From an uncultured Mucilaginibacter sp. (GTDB lineage: Bacteria; Bacteroidota; Bacteroidia; Sphingobacteriales; Sphingobacteriaceae): DNA of 59,254 bases. Below, piece by piece: positions 35,491 to 44,068 of the stretch. Each line of letters starts with the position of its first letter. The stretch's first letter is position 1. Position numbers and translations under genes: made by a program. Under the pieces are notes generated by a model that did no database searches, was not told the DNA's origin, and was given only the letters and a program-made list of their open reading frames with translations. Location: assembly GCF_946481715.1 (NCBI RefSeq), contig NZ_CAMLOV010000009.1, positions 1 through 59,254 of the forward strand, read 5' to 3'.

Positions 35491-37383
35491 GTGAAGAAAA
35501 TCCTTACACTCGCCTTTGTTTTATGCTGCCTTACATTAAAGGTTTACGCGCAAACCTCGGTATTTGGCGAAGTAGACACCGCTGACCTTAAAATGCCTTT
35601 GTGCAGCTTTGATAAGGGGGCAAACGCTATGATTCTTTTTAGCCTTGGCAGTATAGATTATGTTGGGTACGACGGGCTTGATATGATGGTGCATAAACGC
35701 ATTAAGATATTTAATGAAAAAGGCTTGCCACAAGCAAACGTACGGTTGGTTTACGCAAAAGGAGAGCAGATAACCGATGTGCAGGCCGTAACAGTTAACC
35801 TGGTAAACAATAAGGCCGAGGCAACCGTTTTAGACAGGAAACTGGTATACACGCAAAACCTTGATAAGCAACACAAGTCCATTATATTTACAATGCCCGA
35901 CGTTAAAGCCGGCAGTGTAATAGATATTAAATACACCTGGCATACACGGCACGATGTTAACTACCCCAGCTGGCTTTTCCAGGATTTGATGCCTGCACGC
36001 TTTAGCCAGCTGGTGGCCAACATGCGTAACGTTTCGGCATTTAATATCATCAAACGTACTACGCAGCGGTTTTCTATCGATACGGTGTTTAGTTCCACGG
36101 CCATTGGTTTTAAACATATTTGGGCCTTAACCAACATCCCTGGTTTTAGGGTAGAGCCTTACATGAGCTCTATCGAGGATAATTTCCAGGGCATTTATTT
36201 TAAGCCGCGAAACTTTAGCGCTAATTGGGTGCAGGTAGGCATTCAAATGTATTTCGAACCCGAATTTGGCGGGCAGTTAGCTATCCCAATTGACGGCGAA
36301 AATGATATCGTAGCAAAGGCAAAGAGTTTAAAAACCAATAACGAAAAGGTAGCCTATATTTTTAATACGGTTAAAAGCACCATCAAATGGAACCACATTA
36401 ACCACTGGTACACCGAAGACGGCATAAAAAAAGCATGGGAAAATAAAATAGGCAACGCAACCGAAATAAACCTGATACTATACAGGCTGCTGCATTTGGC
36501 GGGGATACGTTGTTCGCTATTGGTGCTGAACACGCGGGAGTACGGCGAGATAGAGATAAATAATCCCGGCGTAAGCCGCCTTAATAAGGCGGTTGTAAAG
36601 GTGCCGGTAGATGCTTTTAATTTTTACGTGATGGATGCTTCGGGCAAGTTTAACACTTATAACGTTACACCCTCCGATCTGCTTAACCTTAACATGCTCA
36701 CTATCGACCCGGACGGCAAGGTGCCGCAGATCATCCGTGTAAACACCGAAGGTTATTCGCAAAACCGCGTTTCGGTAACCGGTGCTATCAATGCAGGGGG
36801 CACAGTAGAAGGTAATGTGGATATTACCAGCTCGAATTACGAACGCACCAATACCCTGGTAAACCATGATAAGCTTGGCGATAAAAAATATACCGATGAA
36901 GTGCTAACCGGGGGCAACAACATGCTGAAGGTAAGTAACCTTGAATTTAAAAATATGGAGAATGACACCCTGCCATTGCAGGTGGCTTTTAATTTTAAAC
37001 AGGAGCTTACCGAATCGGACGATAAGTATATTTACTTTAACCCCAACCTGTTTAGCGGGCTGGGGCCAAACCCATTTGTTAACGAGTTACGCCTTTCTGA
37101 TATCGACTTTATCTTCACCAAGGTATATTCCATTAATAGCAGTTATAAATTGCCTGCAGGGTTTAAAATAGACGCAATGCCAAAGGCGGTTACGCTAATT
37201 ATGCCCGATAATAGCATCACCTTTAAAAGGTCCCTTGGCCAGGTTGATGGCATGCTGATGGTGAGATACGTTATCAATTTTAATACAACCCGTTACCCGC
37301 GCGACCAATACCCCGAGCTGCGGGAGTTTTATAAAAAAATGTACGAGTTGCTGAATGAACAGGTGGTGTTGAAAAAGGGCTAA
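35491..37383 (+). CDS. DUF3857 / pseudo-transglutaminase secreted protein, copy 2
   Basis: I use the GTG at 35491, which begins the signal peptide (VKKILTLAFVLCCLTLKVYAQ); a TTG 18 bases upstream would extend it by six residues through the hairpin. About 630 residues with the same domain order as copy 1, and the same loss of the catalytic cysteine: GNATEINL, Ala323. Identity with copy 1 is high in the first 60 residues after the signal and in the last 60, lower between. This is a tandem duplication with a conserved core role, possibly binding peptides or glycans in the envelope. Confidence 0.83.
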   Translation: MKKILTLAFVLCCLTLKVYAQTSVFGEVDTADLKMPLCSFDKGANAMILFSLGSIDYVGYDGLDMMVHKRIKIFNEKGLPQANVRLVYAKGEQITDVQAVTVNLVNNKAEATVLDRKLVYTQNLDKQHKSIIFTMPDVKAGSVIDIKYTWHTRHDVNYPSWLFQDLMPARFSQLVANMRNVSAFNIIKRTTQRFSIDTVFSSTAIGFKHIWALTNIPGFRVEPYMSSIEDNFQGIYFKPRNFSANWVQVGIQMYFEPEFGGQLAIPIDGENDIVAKAKSLKTNNEKVAYIFNTVKSTIKWNHINHWYTEDGIKKAWENKIGNATEINLILYRLLHLAGIRCSLLVLNTREYGEIEINNPGVSRLNKAVVKVPVDAFNFYVMDASGKFNTYNVTPSDLLNLNMLTIDPDGKVPQIIRVNTEGYSQNRVSVTGAINAGGTVEGNVDITSSNYERTNTLVNHDKLGDKKYTDEVLTGGNNMLKVSNLEFKNMENDTLPLQVAFNFKQELTESDDKYIYFNPNLFSGLGPNPFVNELRLSDIDFIFTKVYSINSSYKLPAGFKIDAMPKAVTLIMPDNSITFKRSLGQVDGMLMVRYVINFNTTRYPRDQYPELREFYKKMYELLNEQVVLKKG

Positions 37384-37438
37384 AGTTTTGTACGCTCCCT
37401 TAAACCAATGCCGGCTGATAAACTCGTTAAAAATAAAT

Positions 37439-37460
37439 TATATTTGTTGTGGTCAACAAA
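37439..37460 (+). promoter_or_regulatory. -7 element plus hairpin touching the start of the third gene
   Basis: A TATATTTG -7 element (37439-37446) overlaps an inverted repeat TTTGTTG-TGGT-CAACAAA (37443-37460) that ends directly at the ATG (37461). If transcription starts 6-8 bases after TTTG, the mRNA has almost no leader, and part of the dyad overlaps the promoter. Confidence 0.45.
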
Positions 37461-37943
37461 ATGAAGAGATACCTTTTTATACTGCTATTGCTTTGCCTGG
37501 GGGTTAGCGCCAATGCCCAAAGTATTACGTTTTACGACTTATCTAACCTCACCAACCTTACTGATGGCGAGGCGCATACCTATTTAACGCTTGGCAGGGT
37601 GTTTAAGCACCAGTATATTGAACAAGTGAACGGCCAACAAGTAGAGCATTTCCGCTCGGTTAACCCCAATTTAAAAGAGCAGACCATAATCATAGGCGTA
37701 AACAAAGTGCTAAATAGCCACACGGTGTTACGCAGTATTACCTACACCTCGCGCGATCCGCAACATATCGTAAACCTGGTGGGGCAGGCCAGCCGCAGGC
37801 TTACCCTGCAGTTTCAGGGTGCCGATGCTAATAATAATATTTACGTTTTCGATAACGATTTTTACCGCGTATCTATGTACATCAGTACCACCGAAAACAA
37901 AGGCTCGGTACAAATAGATCAAAAAGAATACATCGGGAATTGA
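37461..37943 (+). CDS. Small secreted protein downstream of the DUF3857 pair
   Basis: I start at the ATG at 37461 (160 residues); an upstream GTG adds four residues. The signal peptide runs to about residue 20 (GVSANAQ). The mature protein is beta-rich without cysteines: SITFYDLSNLTNLTDGEAH, then KEQTIIIG, RRLTLQFQGAD and YRVSMYIS. It follows the DUF3857 genes with a similar upstream dyad, so it may belong to the same regulated group. I do not recognise the family. Confidence 0.7.
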   Translation: MKRYLFILLLLCLGVSANAQSITFYDLSNLTNLTDGEAHTYLTLGRVFKHQYIEQVNGQQVEHFRSVNPNLKEQTIIIGVNKVLNSHTVLRSITYTSRDPQHIVNLVGQASRRLTLQFQGADANNNIYVFDNDFYRVSMYISTTENKGSVQIDQKEYIGN

Positions 37944-37957
37944 TCCGCAAAGCTCTT

Positions 37958-38674
37958 TTATTTCCCCAACAGTGCTGGGTCGAACATGGCCTTGTCAATC
38001 ACTGCGTTTGGCACTATATCTTTATATGTTTCTGTTTGCAGCAGCTTATCGTTGATTAAAAATTTGCAATAGGTTTCGCTCCAGGTGCCGCCTTTCAGTG
38101 CGGTGTGCTGTTCAAAAGTGGCTTCTTCCTTGCCGTTTTTATCGTACTTAAAATAGCGCACGGCTACCAGTTTGGCTTTATCTATCCAAAGCTGGTTTAC
38201 CTGTTCGCCGTCTTTATCGGCACCCAAAACATATACGGGTTTGCCATTATAGGTATCCTCATGAAACTTGGCCAGGTCGAATTTCAGTTCGGCAAAATGG
38301 GCCAGCACCTCGTCCATCGGTTTAAAGTACATCCCGCCTAAAAAGAAGATCAATTCGTTCTCTGCCTTATCTGCGCGTACCACTTTATTGGCACGGAACA
38401 CGTACGATGAATCGCCCCGGTATATAACGCCGTTGCCGGTTTTTTCGCCAAAATCAATCCGTAGCCTGTCCGGGTACACAATATGCTCGTACCAGGTATC
38501 GGTACGGGCAACAGTATCGTTGCGGTAGCGCTGCGTGGTTTGTGTAAACGCAAGCGAGGTGTGCCATTTACCATGGTATTTGGCATACATTTTCTCCAGC
38601 ACGGCGGTGCTGCTTAGCTTGGGGCCGCTAAAGGCCGATAGCGATATTAATGCGGTTACAATTAAGGCTTTCAT
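37958..38674 (-). CDS. Secreted LolA-like protein
   Basis: A 238-residue exported protein (short signal 1-17). The body alternates amphipathic beta strands (HTSLAFTQTTQRY, WYEHIVYPDRLRIDF, SYVFRANKVV, QLWIDKAKLVAVRYFKYD), a pattern of the LolA/LppX-like half-barrel that carries lipids or hydrophobic ligands. It is convergent with the small secreted protein gene at 37461-37943, with a 14-base gap. First upstream neighbour in the same direction is the monooxygenase-fold gene (30 bases), so the minus-strand genes from 40586 down to here may be one unit. Ligand unknown. Confidence 0.7.
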   Translation of the reverse strand: MKALIVTALISLSAFSGPKLSSTAVLEKMYAKYHGKWHTSLAFTQTTQRYRNDTVARTDTWYEHIVYPDRLRIDFGEKTGNGVIYRGDSSYVFRANKVVRADKAENELIFFLGGMYFKPMDEVLAHFAELKFDLAKFHEDTYNGKPVYVLGADKDGEQVNQLWIDKAKLVAVRYFKYDKNGKEEATFEQHTALKGGTWSETYCKFLINDKLLQTETYKDIVPNAVIDKAMFDPALLGK

Positions 38675-38704
38675 GCGTGTGTTTGGTTTATTAATGAATG
38701 TTAG

Positions 38705-39121
38705 TTACAGCCCCGGCTTTTTTGCCATGCCGATAAGGTTTACATCAACCAGTTCCAGCCCGGTTACCATGTGCTGCACCGTTTCTTTATATTTTTTAAA
38801 ATGAGGCGTTTCTATATGCAGTTTGTAGGCTGCGGTATCGGCGTAGATCTCCAAAATGGTGATGTGCGCCGCATTGGTTTTATCGGCAACGGCATAATAG
38901 GTGAGTACGCCCGGTTCCAGGCGTACCGCAGTGGCCATCTGCTCTTTAAGCGCAGCGTTGTATTTATCCAGCTGCGCTGGGTCAACCGTTATTTTTGCCA
39001 GCCTAACCATTTGTTCTTTTTGTTGTGCCATTGTTTTTGGACTATAAATGAACATACCAGCAACGGTCATTACTATAAGTAAGTACCTGTGGTTGAATTG
39101 TTTGATTTGTGTTTTAGGCAT
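38705..39121 (-). CDS. Secreted antibiotic-biosynthesis-monooxygenase-fold protein
   Basis: I choose the ATG at 39121 (138 residues) because it starts the signal peptide (HRYLLIVMTVAGMFIYSP, cleavage near MAQ). The mature part is a single dimeric alpha/beta-barrel ABM domain: VRLAKITVDPAQLDKYNAAL, EPGVLTYYAVADK, ITILEIYADTAAYKLHIETPHFKKY. ABM proteins include quinol and heme monooxygenases, but an exported member is unusual, so a quinone- or ligand-binding role is inferred only. It is followed by the LolA-like gene. Confidence 0.8.
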   Translation of the reverse strand: MPKTQIKQFNHRYLLIVMTVAGMFIYSPKTMAQQKEQMVRLAKITVDPAQLDKYNAALKEQMATAVRLEPGVLTYYAVADKTNAAHITILEIYADTAAYKLHIETPHFKKYKETVQHMVTGLELVDVNLIGMAKKPGL

Positions 39122-39147
39122 TTGATCTGAATTAATAGGCCAATTGC

Positions 39148-39687
39148 TTAGTTGCATAAGCTTTTGGCAATGCGTTTACTTCTGAAATAATTTATAATGC
39201 CGGCAAAGGGCATAAACCCCGCCGCCTTCCCAAGCGACATGATATTGAGGTAAGCGTCGCCACCCTCAAACAGGCAATTAACAGACACTATAAAACCGAG
39301 ATGCCTTGGGATTTGCTCATATCGCACAAACCGATTAGTGCTTTGCATTACGTTTAAGCGCTCAAACCTTCTATGTAACTCTTTCTCCATTGCCGCTTTG
39401 GTACTCCTGTTCCCGTCAAATTTTATTTTGACAGTTAGGTGCATTACCACCATATCTAACCCCGTGTAAGCAATTGAAAGTATACCTAATGAGATAAAAA
39501 TAGTATCAGGTATTTTATAACCGATAACTACCGACGCACCGGCTATGGCTAAAACACCTAACATAATTGCTCCAATAAAATAGCAACCCAAATAATCGAA
39601 AACCAAGCTAACAGTAGGCTTATAAGTAAGCCGGTGCTTTCTTATGCTTTTTTCGACGTTTAATTGGTGAAAGGAATCCGATATCAC
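39148..39687 (-). CDS. Hypothetical membrane protein
   Basis: A 179-residue protein with two membrane helices (about residues 30-55 and 60-85) and a basic C-terminal half. It starts with a GTG whose first base overlaps the stop of the metallo-hydrolase gene (TAGTG), so translation is coupled to that gene. No enzyme motif is visible. It is less rich in repeats of the local codon pattern than its neighbours; some doubt remains. Confidence 0.55.
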   Translation of the reverse strand: MISDSFHQLNVEKSIRKHRLTYKPTVSLVFDYLGCYFIGAIMLGVLAIAGASVVIGYKIPDTIFISLGILSIAYTGLDMVVMHLTVKIKFDGNRSTKAAMEKELHRRFERLNVMQSTNRFVRYEQIPRHLGFIVSVNCLFEGGDAYLNIMSLGKAAGFMPFAGIINYFRSKRIAKSLCN

Positions 39688-40586
39688 TATACCGCCGATA
39701 ACTCCTCATACGCCGCCCCTAAACTGCGCTGTATGCCATCACCCTGCCAAAGCGTTACGCCGGGGATCGCAGTCGCAGCCAGTATTTCTTCTTTGGTTTT
39801 ACCTGCTTTTATGCTGCTTTCTACAAAGGCAACCAGTTTCTCCATATAATCCTGCATTTGTTTTATATCCTCTACAGTACCCGTAACCTTTAAAGGCTCA
39901 AAGGCGTGGCCGAAAACATATTTGGTGTTTTTATCAAACTGTTTAGTAGCGGCTTCCAGCACTTTTGCCCAATTTTTGCAGGATGCGCCTGCGCCGCGGT
40001 CGATAAACGGATGCATTTTGTTGAACACCAAATCGCCGGTGTGTACAATATTGGCATGCTCAAAGTGGATAAACGCATCGCCATTGGTATGGCCCGGGCC
40101 AAAGTAGTGCCCGCTGATGGTTTCGTCGCCTACTTTTACTTTCCATTTATCTGTAAAGGTGGTATCCGGGTAAAGCTGCTGGTCCTCTTTTTTCTGTTTT
40201 GCTGCCGATGCTTTCTGGTTTACCAGCGAATTGGCCTGCGCCGCCACGTTTTTGGCGATTCCCTTAAAGGCAATGTTGCCGCTGGTATGGTCGCCATGGT
40301 GGTGGGTATTGATGAGCCATTGCACAGGTTTATCGCTTTTCCTTTGCAGTTCAGTTATCAGGTGTGGCGCCGTGTTAGGGAACTGCGCGTCAACCACCAC
40401 AATGCCTTCCTTATTCACCATCCAGGCGATGGTACCGCCCTGCTCAATAAATATACCCACGTTATTGCGCAACGGGATAATCTGGAAGGTAGGGTCGGCC
40501 AGTACCGAGGCAAAACTGCGGTTCCCCAAAAACGATAATGCACCCGCCGCAATAGCGGTATTCCTTAAAAATTCTCTGCGTTCCAT
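39687..40586 (-). CDS. MBL-fold metallo-hydrolase, Tat-exported
   Basis: A 299-residue metallo-beta-lactamase-fold protein with a twin-arginine signal (MERREFLRNTAIAAGALSFL). The zinc motif HHHGDH is at 95-100 (NTHHHGDHTSG), a downstream ligand His is in GPGHTNGD, and further His/Asp residues follow (HTGDLVF, FGHAFEPL). Such exported B3-like or QuiP-type hydrolases act on diverse esters, amides or lactones. It is first in the minus-strand group before the membrane protein and the ABM protein. Substrate unknown; beta-lactamase activity should not be assumed. Confidence 0.88.
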   Translation of the reverse strand: MERREFLRNTAIAAGALSFLGNRSFASVLADPTFQIIPLRNNVGIFIEQGGTIAWMVNKEGIVVVDAQFPNTAPHLITELQRKSDKPVQWLINTHHHGDHTSGNIAFKGIAKNVAAQANSLVNQKASAAKQKKEDQQLYPDTTFTDKWKVKVGDETISGHYFGPGHTNGDAFIHFEHANIVHTGDLVFNKMHPFIDRGAGASCKNWAKVLEAATKQFDKNTKYVFGHAFEPLKVTGTVEDIKQMQDYMEKLVAFVESSIKAGKTKEEILAATAIPGVTLWQGDGIQRSLGAAYEELSAV

Positions 40587-40609
40587 ATAATAGAATAGTT
40601 ATTTAGTTC

Positions 40610-40714
40610 ATAGATGATGGTTGATAGCCGATGGTTCATAGCTCATAGCCAATGTAAGAATAGTAGTATTTATTAGCAAGTTTCCAGCTAATTCTGCCAT
40701 CAACTATCATCTAT
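40610..40714. repeat. Inverted repeat flanking the spacer before the MBL gene
   Basis: ATAGATGATGGTTGATAG (40610-40627) and CCATCAACTATCATCTAT (40697-40714) are inverted with two mismatches, separated by 69 AT-rich bases. Simple tandem variants (GATAGCC, TCATAGC) fill the left part. Confidence 0.5.
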
Positions 40715-40729
40715 AAGCCATTAAATAAA

Positions 40730-41593
40730 TTAATATTGATGAAATGCCTGCGATACAAACTCCAGCACCACCGGTAACGATGCACGCCAGTAGGTCCAAT
40801 TATGGGCACCATCGCGGATGCGGTACTCATGCGGGATGTCTTTCTTGCGCATCAGGTTATGCACCAGTCCGTTGCCTTCGTACAAAAAGTCGTCGTCGCC
40901 ACAGTCGATAAACCAGCGCACAGCTTTCTTGTTGGCATCGGGCATGGCGTTTATCAAGGGCATTACGCTGTATTTGTTATAAAAGCTATTGATGGTGCTA
41001 TCGGCAAAAGTAACATTGGGGTTGCTTCGGGTTATGCCGGTTTTCGCATCCTCCAATGTAAGAGAGCCCGTGGCCGCGCTTAGCGGACAGGCAGAGGAGA
41101 ATAACTCCGGATGGTGCAGGGCGTACACAAAGCTGCCGCCGCCGCCCATGCTTAAGCCGGCAATAGCGCGGAAACGCTTTTCGGCTTTTACGCGGTATTT
41201 TTTCTCTACGTAGGGGAGGAGTTCGGTAAAAAAGAAATCCTCGTAATTCCAGTCGCCTTTTATATCGTTAAAATAGCCACGCCTGCCGGTGTTGGCATCG
41301 GGCATTACAATGATCATGGAGGTAGCCACGCCATCGCGGATGGCCTTATCGGTGATGTTTTGCACTTCGCCAAATTGTACCCAGCCGGTTTGGTCGTCGC
41401 CGGCGCCATGCAGCAGGTAAAGTATAGGGTAGCTGCGGCCGCTGGTTTCGTAATCGGGTGGCAGGTAAATGGCAAACTTGCGTTCGCTCTTAAGTATTTT
41501 ACTGTTTACGGTTAGGTTATCAAATACTTTGCTGGTTTGCGCAAACAGTACAACAGGGCAAAGCATCAGCAATGCGGCTAAAAGTTTTTTCAT
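40730..41593 (-). CDS. Secreted alpha/beta-hydrolase esterase
   Basis: I use the ATG at 41593 (287 residues), which begins the signal peptide (MKKLLAALLMLCPVVLFAQ); the longer frame adds 22 residues of no signal character. The core is a D-type esterase fold: YPILYLLHGAGDD oxyanion region, nucleophile Ser in GLSMGG, Asp in WFIDCGDDDF and His in DGAHNWTYW. Such exported esterases commonly remove acetyl, feruloyl or other acyl groups from plant polysaccharides, consistent with the glycosidases elsewhere in the window; enterochelin-type esterases are also related. Substrate not determined. Confidence 0.87.
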   Translation of the reverse strand: MKKLLAALLMLCPVVLFAQTSKVFDNLTVNSKILKSERKFAIYLPPDYETSGRSYPILYLLHGAGDDQTGWVQFGEVQNITDKAIRDGVATSMIIVMPDANTGRRGYFNDIKGDWNYEDFFFTELLPYVEKKYRVKAEKRFRAIAGLSMGGGGSFVYALHHPELFSSACPLSAATGSLTLEDAKTGITRSNPNVTFADSTINSFYNKYSVMPLINAMPDANKKAVRWFIDCGDDDFLYEGNGLVHNLMRKKDIPHEYRIRDGAHNWTYWRASLPVVLEFVSQAFHQY

Positions 41594-41670
41594 CAGGTTA
41601 AGTTTATAATTTGGTTTGCTGCAACCGGGGTTTATTGCAGGGCAGATAAATTTAGGCAAAAACTTTAGAA

Positions 41671-42216
41671 TTAACCACCTTTTATACGTTGAATAATTTT
41701 GCTATAGAGCGAGTTATCAGGTTTTGTAATCTGTAAGTGATATTCCTGTTCTTCTATTATTTTAGGATGATTAAAAAGTTGCAGGTCTGTTAGCGTGCTA
41801 TCCGCTTCTTGCAACTGAAAGTATATTGTATCGGTTACATAGGTAGAAATATTAATTGCATGAGATATGTCACCATCTATCAAATACGCTAATAAGTCTA
41901 AAACGGCCGTGCATGCATTTAAAGCATAGCTTACACCCCCATCGCCAAAATCTTCGGTATCGGGTGTTATCATATCTATAACATCTATGAGCCTTTTTGT
42001 ATTAAAGTTTTTAATGCCTTTCAGATGTTTATTTGCGTCACAGTAGTCAATGGCTTCCTGTAGCAAATTAGGGTCGCCCCATTGGTTACATACAGAGAAA
42101 AAAACATAATCCGGGTAAAGTTTCCTGCACACGTATAGCCCAAATTCTACGGTACGGTATGCGGGTAGTGCGCTCAACTGTTTGGCCAGTTTTTTATAAA
42201 ACTCTTCGTGTATCAC
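41671..42216 (-). CDS. DUF416 family protein
   Basis: A 181-residue cytoplasmic all-helical protein matching the DUF416 (YjaG-like) pattern: FYKKLAKQLSALPAYRTVEFGLYVCRKLYPDY near the N-terminus, then YALNACTAVLDLLAYL near residue 100. No catalytic motif is visible and its function is not established. It stands upstream of the esterase gene on the same strand (77-base gap before the esterase start). Confidence 0.75.
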   Translation of the reverse strand: MIHEEFYKKLAKQLSALPAYRTVEFGLYVCRKLYPDYVFFSVCNQWGDPNLLQEAIDYCDANKHLKGIKNFNTKRLIDVIDMITPDTEDFGDGGVSYALNACTAVLDLLAYLIDGDISHAINISTYVTDTIYFQLQEADSTLTDLQLFNHPKIIEEQEYHLQITKPDNSLYSKIIQRIKGG

Positions 42217-42290
42217 TTTAGGTATTGACTATTTGGAACTAAAGTAGAAATTGTTGTTATATAAGTTGAGAATCTTTTTTGTTAAGTTTC

Positions 42291-42392
42291 GGGCGTTCCC
42301 TGCGGGCCAGGCTATCCGTTCCAACTCCTCATTCCACGCCGCTGATAGAAGCGGCGCTTCATTCCGGGGTTTCCACTACTATCCTTAACGCG
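42291..42392. repeat. Dispersed repeat, GGGCGTT..CCTTAACGCG family, copy 2
   Basis: The sequence starts GGGCGTTCCCTGCGGGCC and ends TATCCTTAACGCG, in the same orientation and with the same ends as 21281-21366. Between them lies a hairpin of CGCCGCT and AGCGGCG. The rest of the 42217-42657 spacer shows nothing else recognisable; the antisense ORFs here are not supported. Confidence 0.55.
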
Positions 42393-42657
42393 GAGCTCGA
42401 AGATTTGACAACTTTTAAAATTCGTCAAATATTTATTGGCGAGGTCGGAATTTGATGTTGTGAGCCGGTTTAGGTCGATTTTAAGAAAGGCACAGAAAAG
42501 CACAGAAAATTGAAGAAAAACACCCATTTTTTTGCGCCATTATTGCAAAAACACGGAGATTTTAGAACGTGATTTTTGTTGTTGAGCCTGTATCGCTTGG
42601 GCCTGCCATCCCGTAATGTAATTAATAAACCAGGTGAAAATATTAAAAACTGATCTT

Positions 42658-43905
42658 ATGATACGCAAAACTCCGCTGCTGCTATGCTTATTAATTATCG
42701 CCCTTCTTTCCTGCAATAAAGACGGTGTAGATCCCGGCGAGGGTAAGAGCCTGGTGCTTACCCCCGCCGAGCAACAAAAAGTAGCAGCGGATAATGCGTT
42801 CACTCTCAAGCTGTTTAAAGAAATTATCGCCTCCGAAGGCAGCGACCAAAACCAGTTTATGTCGCCCCTAAGCGTAAGCTTCGCTATGGGGATGACGGCC
42901 AACGGCGCCAAAGCAGAAACCCTCACCGCCATCAACAACACCATGGATTTTAACGGGTTTAACCAGGCAGCTATCAACAGTTATTACAGTAAGCTAATGA
43001 CGGAACTGCCTAACCTTGAGCCAAATACGCAATTGAAAATAGCCAACTCGATATGGTACCGCCAGGGCTTAGAGGTACTGCCGGCATTTATAGATGCCAA
43101 TACCGTCAGCTACCAGGCAAAGGTACAAGCGCTGGATTTTGCCGACCCTGCCGCCAAAAACACCATCAATAGCTGGGTAAACGAAAAAACTAACGGCAAG
43201 ATACCCAGCATTATAGACGCGATAAGCAACGATGCGCAGATGTTTTTGATCAACGCCATCTACTTTAAAAGCGTATGGAAAACCAAGTTTGATGCCGGCG
43301 CGACCAAAAAACGCAGCTTTACACTGCCCGGCGGCAGCACCGTACAGACCGACTTTATGGCCGGCAAAATAGACTATAACAACAACCTCATAACCGAGGA
43401 TGGCAAAACCACCATCATAGCCGAGTTCCCCTACGCACACGATCGGTTCAGCATGGTGACCGTATTGCCGCCGCCGGGTGTTTCGGTTAAACAGCTGATA
43501 GCCAGCATGGATGCTGCCAAATGGAGCAGTTGGATGGCGGGGCTTGGCGCACAGCAAAGCCAAATTTATTTGCCTAAATTTAAGTTCAGCTATTCAAAAT
43601 CTCTAAAGGACCCGCTAATAAACCTGGGCATGGGCAATGCCTTTAGCGATGCCGCCGATTTTACTGGCATACGCGCCGCAGGCGAGTTAGCTATAACCGA
43701 TGTAAAACACAAAGCATTTGTAGATGTAAACGAACAAGGCACCGAAGCCGCCGCAGCAACCTCGGTAGAAATTGGTTTTACCTCCGCGGGGCCTATATCC
43801 ACCCTGGAGTTTAACCGCCCCTTCCTTTTCGTTATCCGCGAAATGAAAACCGGGCTGGTACTGTTTGCCGGGGTGGTGAATAACCCATTGTTGGGCGGGG
43901 AGTGA
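42658..43905 (+). CDS. Serpin (serine protease inhibitor) lipoprotein
   Basis: I use the ATG at 42658 (415 residues), since a lipoprotein signal begins there (lipobox IIALLSC). The rest is a complete serpin: MSPLSVSFAMGMTANGA near the N-terminus, NAIYFKSVWKTKF in the shutter region and FNRPFLFVIREMKTGLVLFAGVVNNP at the C-terminus. The reactive-centre-loop hinge GTEAAAAT starts at Gly361 and is the Ala-rich form of inhibitory serpins, so it should trap a serine or cysteine protease. Counting from the hinge, P1 lies near FTSA, but the loop is a little longer than in alpha-1-antitrypsin. It may protect the cell surface. Confidence 0.92.
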   Translation: MIRKTPLLLCLLIIALLSCNKDGVDPGEGKSLVLTPAEQQKVAADNAFTLKLFKEIIASEGSDQNQFMSPLSVSFAMGMTANGAKAETLTAINNTMDFNGFNQAAINSYYSKLMTELPNLEPNTQLKIANSIWYRQGLEVLPAFIDANTVSYQAKVQALDFADPAAKNTINSWVNEKTNGKIPSIIDAISNDAQMFLINAIYFKSVWKTKFDAGATKKRSFTLPGGSTVQTDFMAGKIDYNNNLITEDGKTTIIAEFPYAHDRFSMVTVLPPPGVSVKQLIASMDAAKWSSWMAGLGAQQSQIYLPKFKFSYSKSLKDPLINLGMGNAFSDAADFTGIRAAGELAITDVKHKAFVDVNEQGTEAAAATSVEIGFTSAGPISTLEFNRPFLFVIREMKTGLVLFAGVVNNPLLGGE

Positions 43906-43918
43906 TGAATTTACCCCC

Positions 43919-44063
43919 TGTCATTCCGAGTAAGCGATAGCGACGAGGAATCTTGTTAGACAAGCAAAGCAGACATGCAAGGTGGCGAACATTACATGAA
44001 CAACAATATTTTTCACTTCGTTCAAGAGATAGTTCTCCCTCGTACCTCGGGTCGGAAATGACA
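43919..44063. repeat. Palindromic intergenic repeat related to 13348-13440
   Basis: The left end TGTCATTCCGAG and the right end GTCGGAAATGACA are inverted, and the right end with CTCCCTCGTACCTCGG mirrors the left end of the repeat at 13348. It also shares AATCTTGTTA with that copy. It lies between the convergent serpin and phospholipase C genes. Confidence 0.6.
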
Positions 44064-44068
44064 GGAGA

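Noticed and set aside
42540..42977. Minus-strand ORF over the serpin start
   Set aside because: It is the shadow of the serpin coding sequence and of the repeat upstream.
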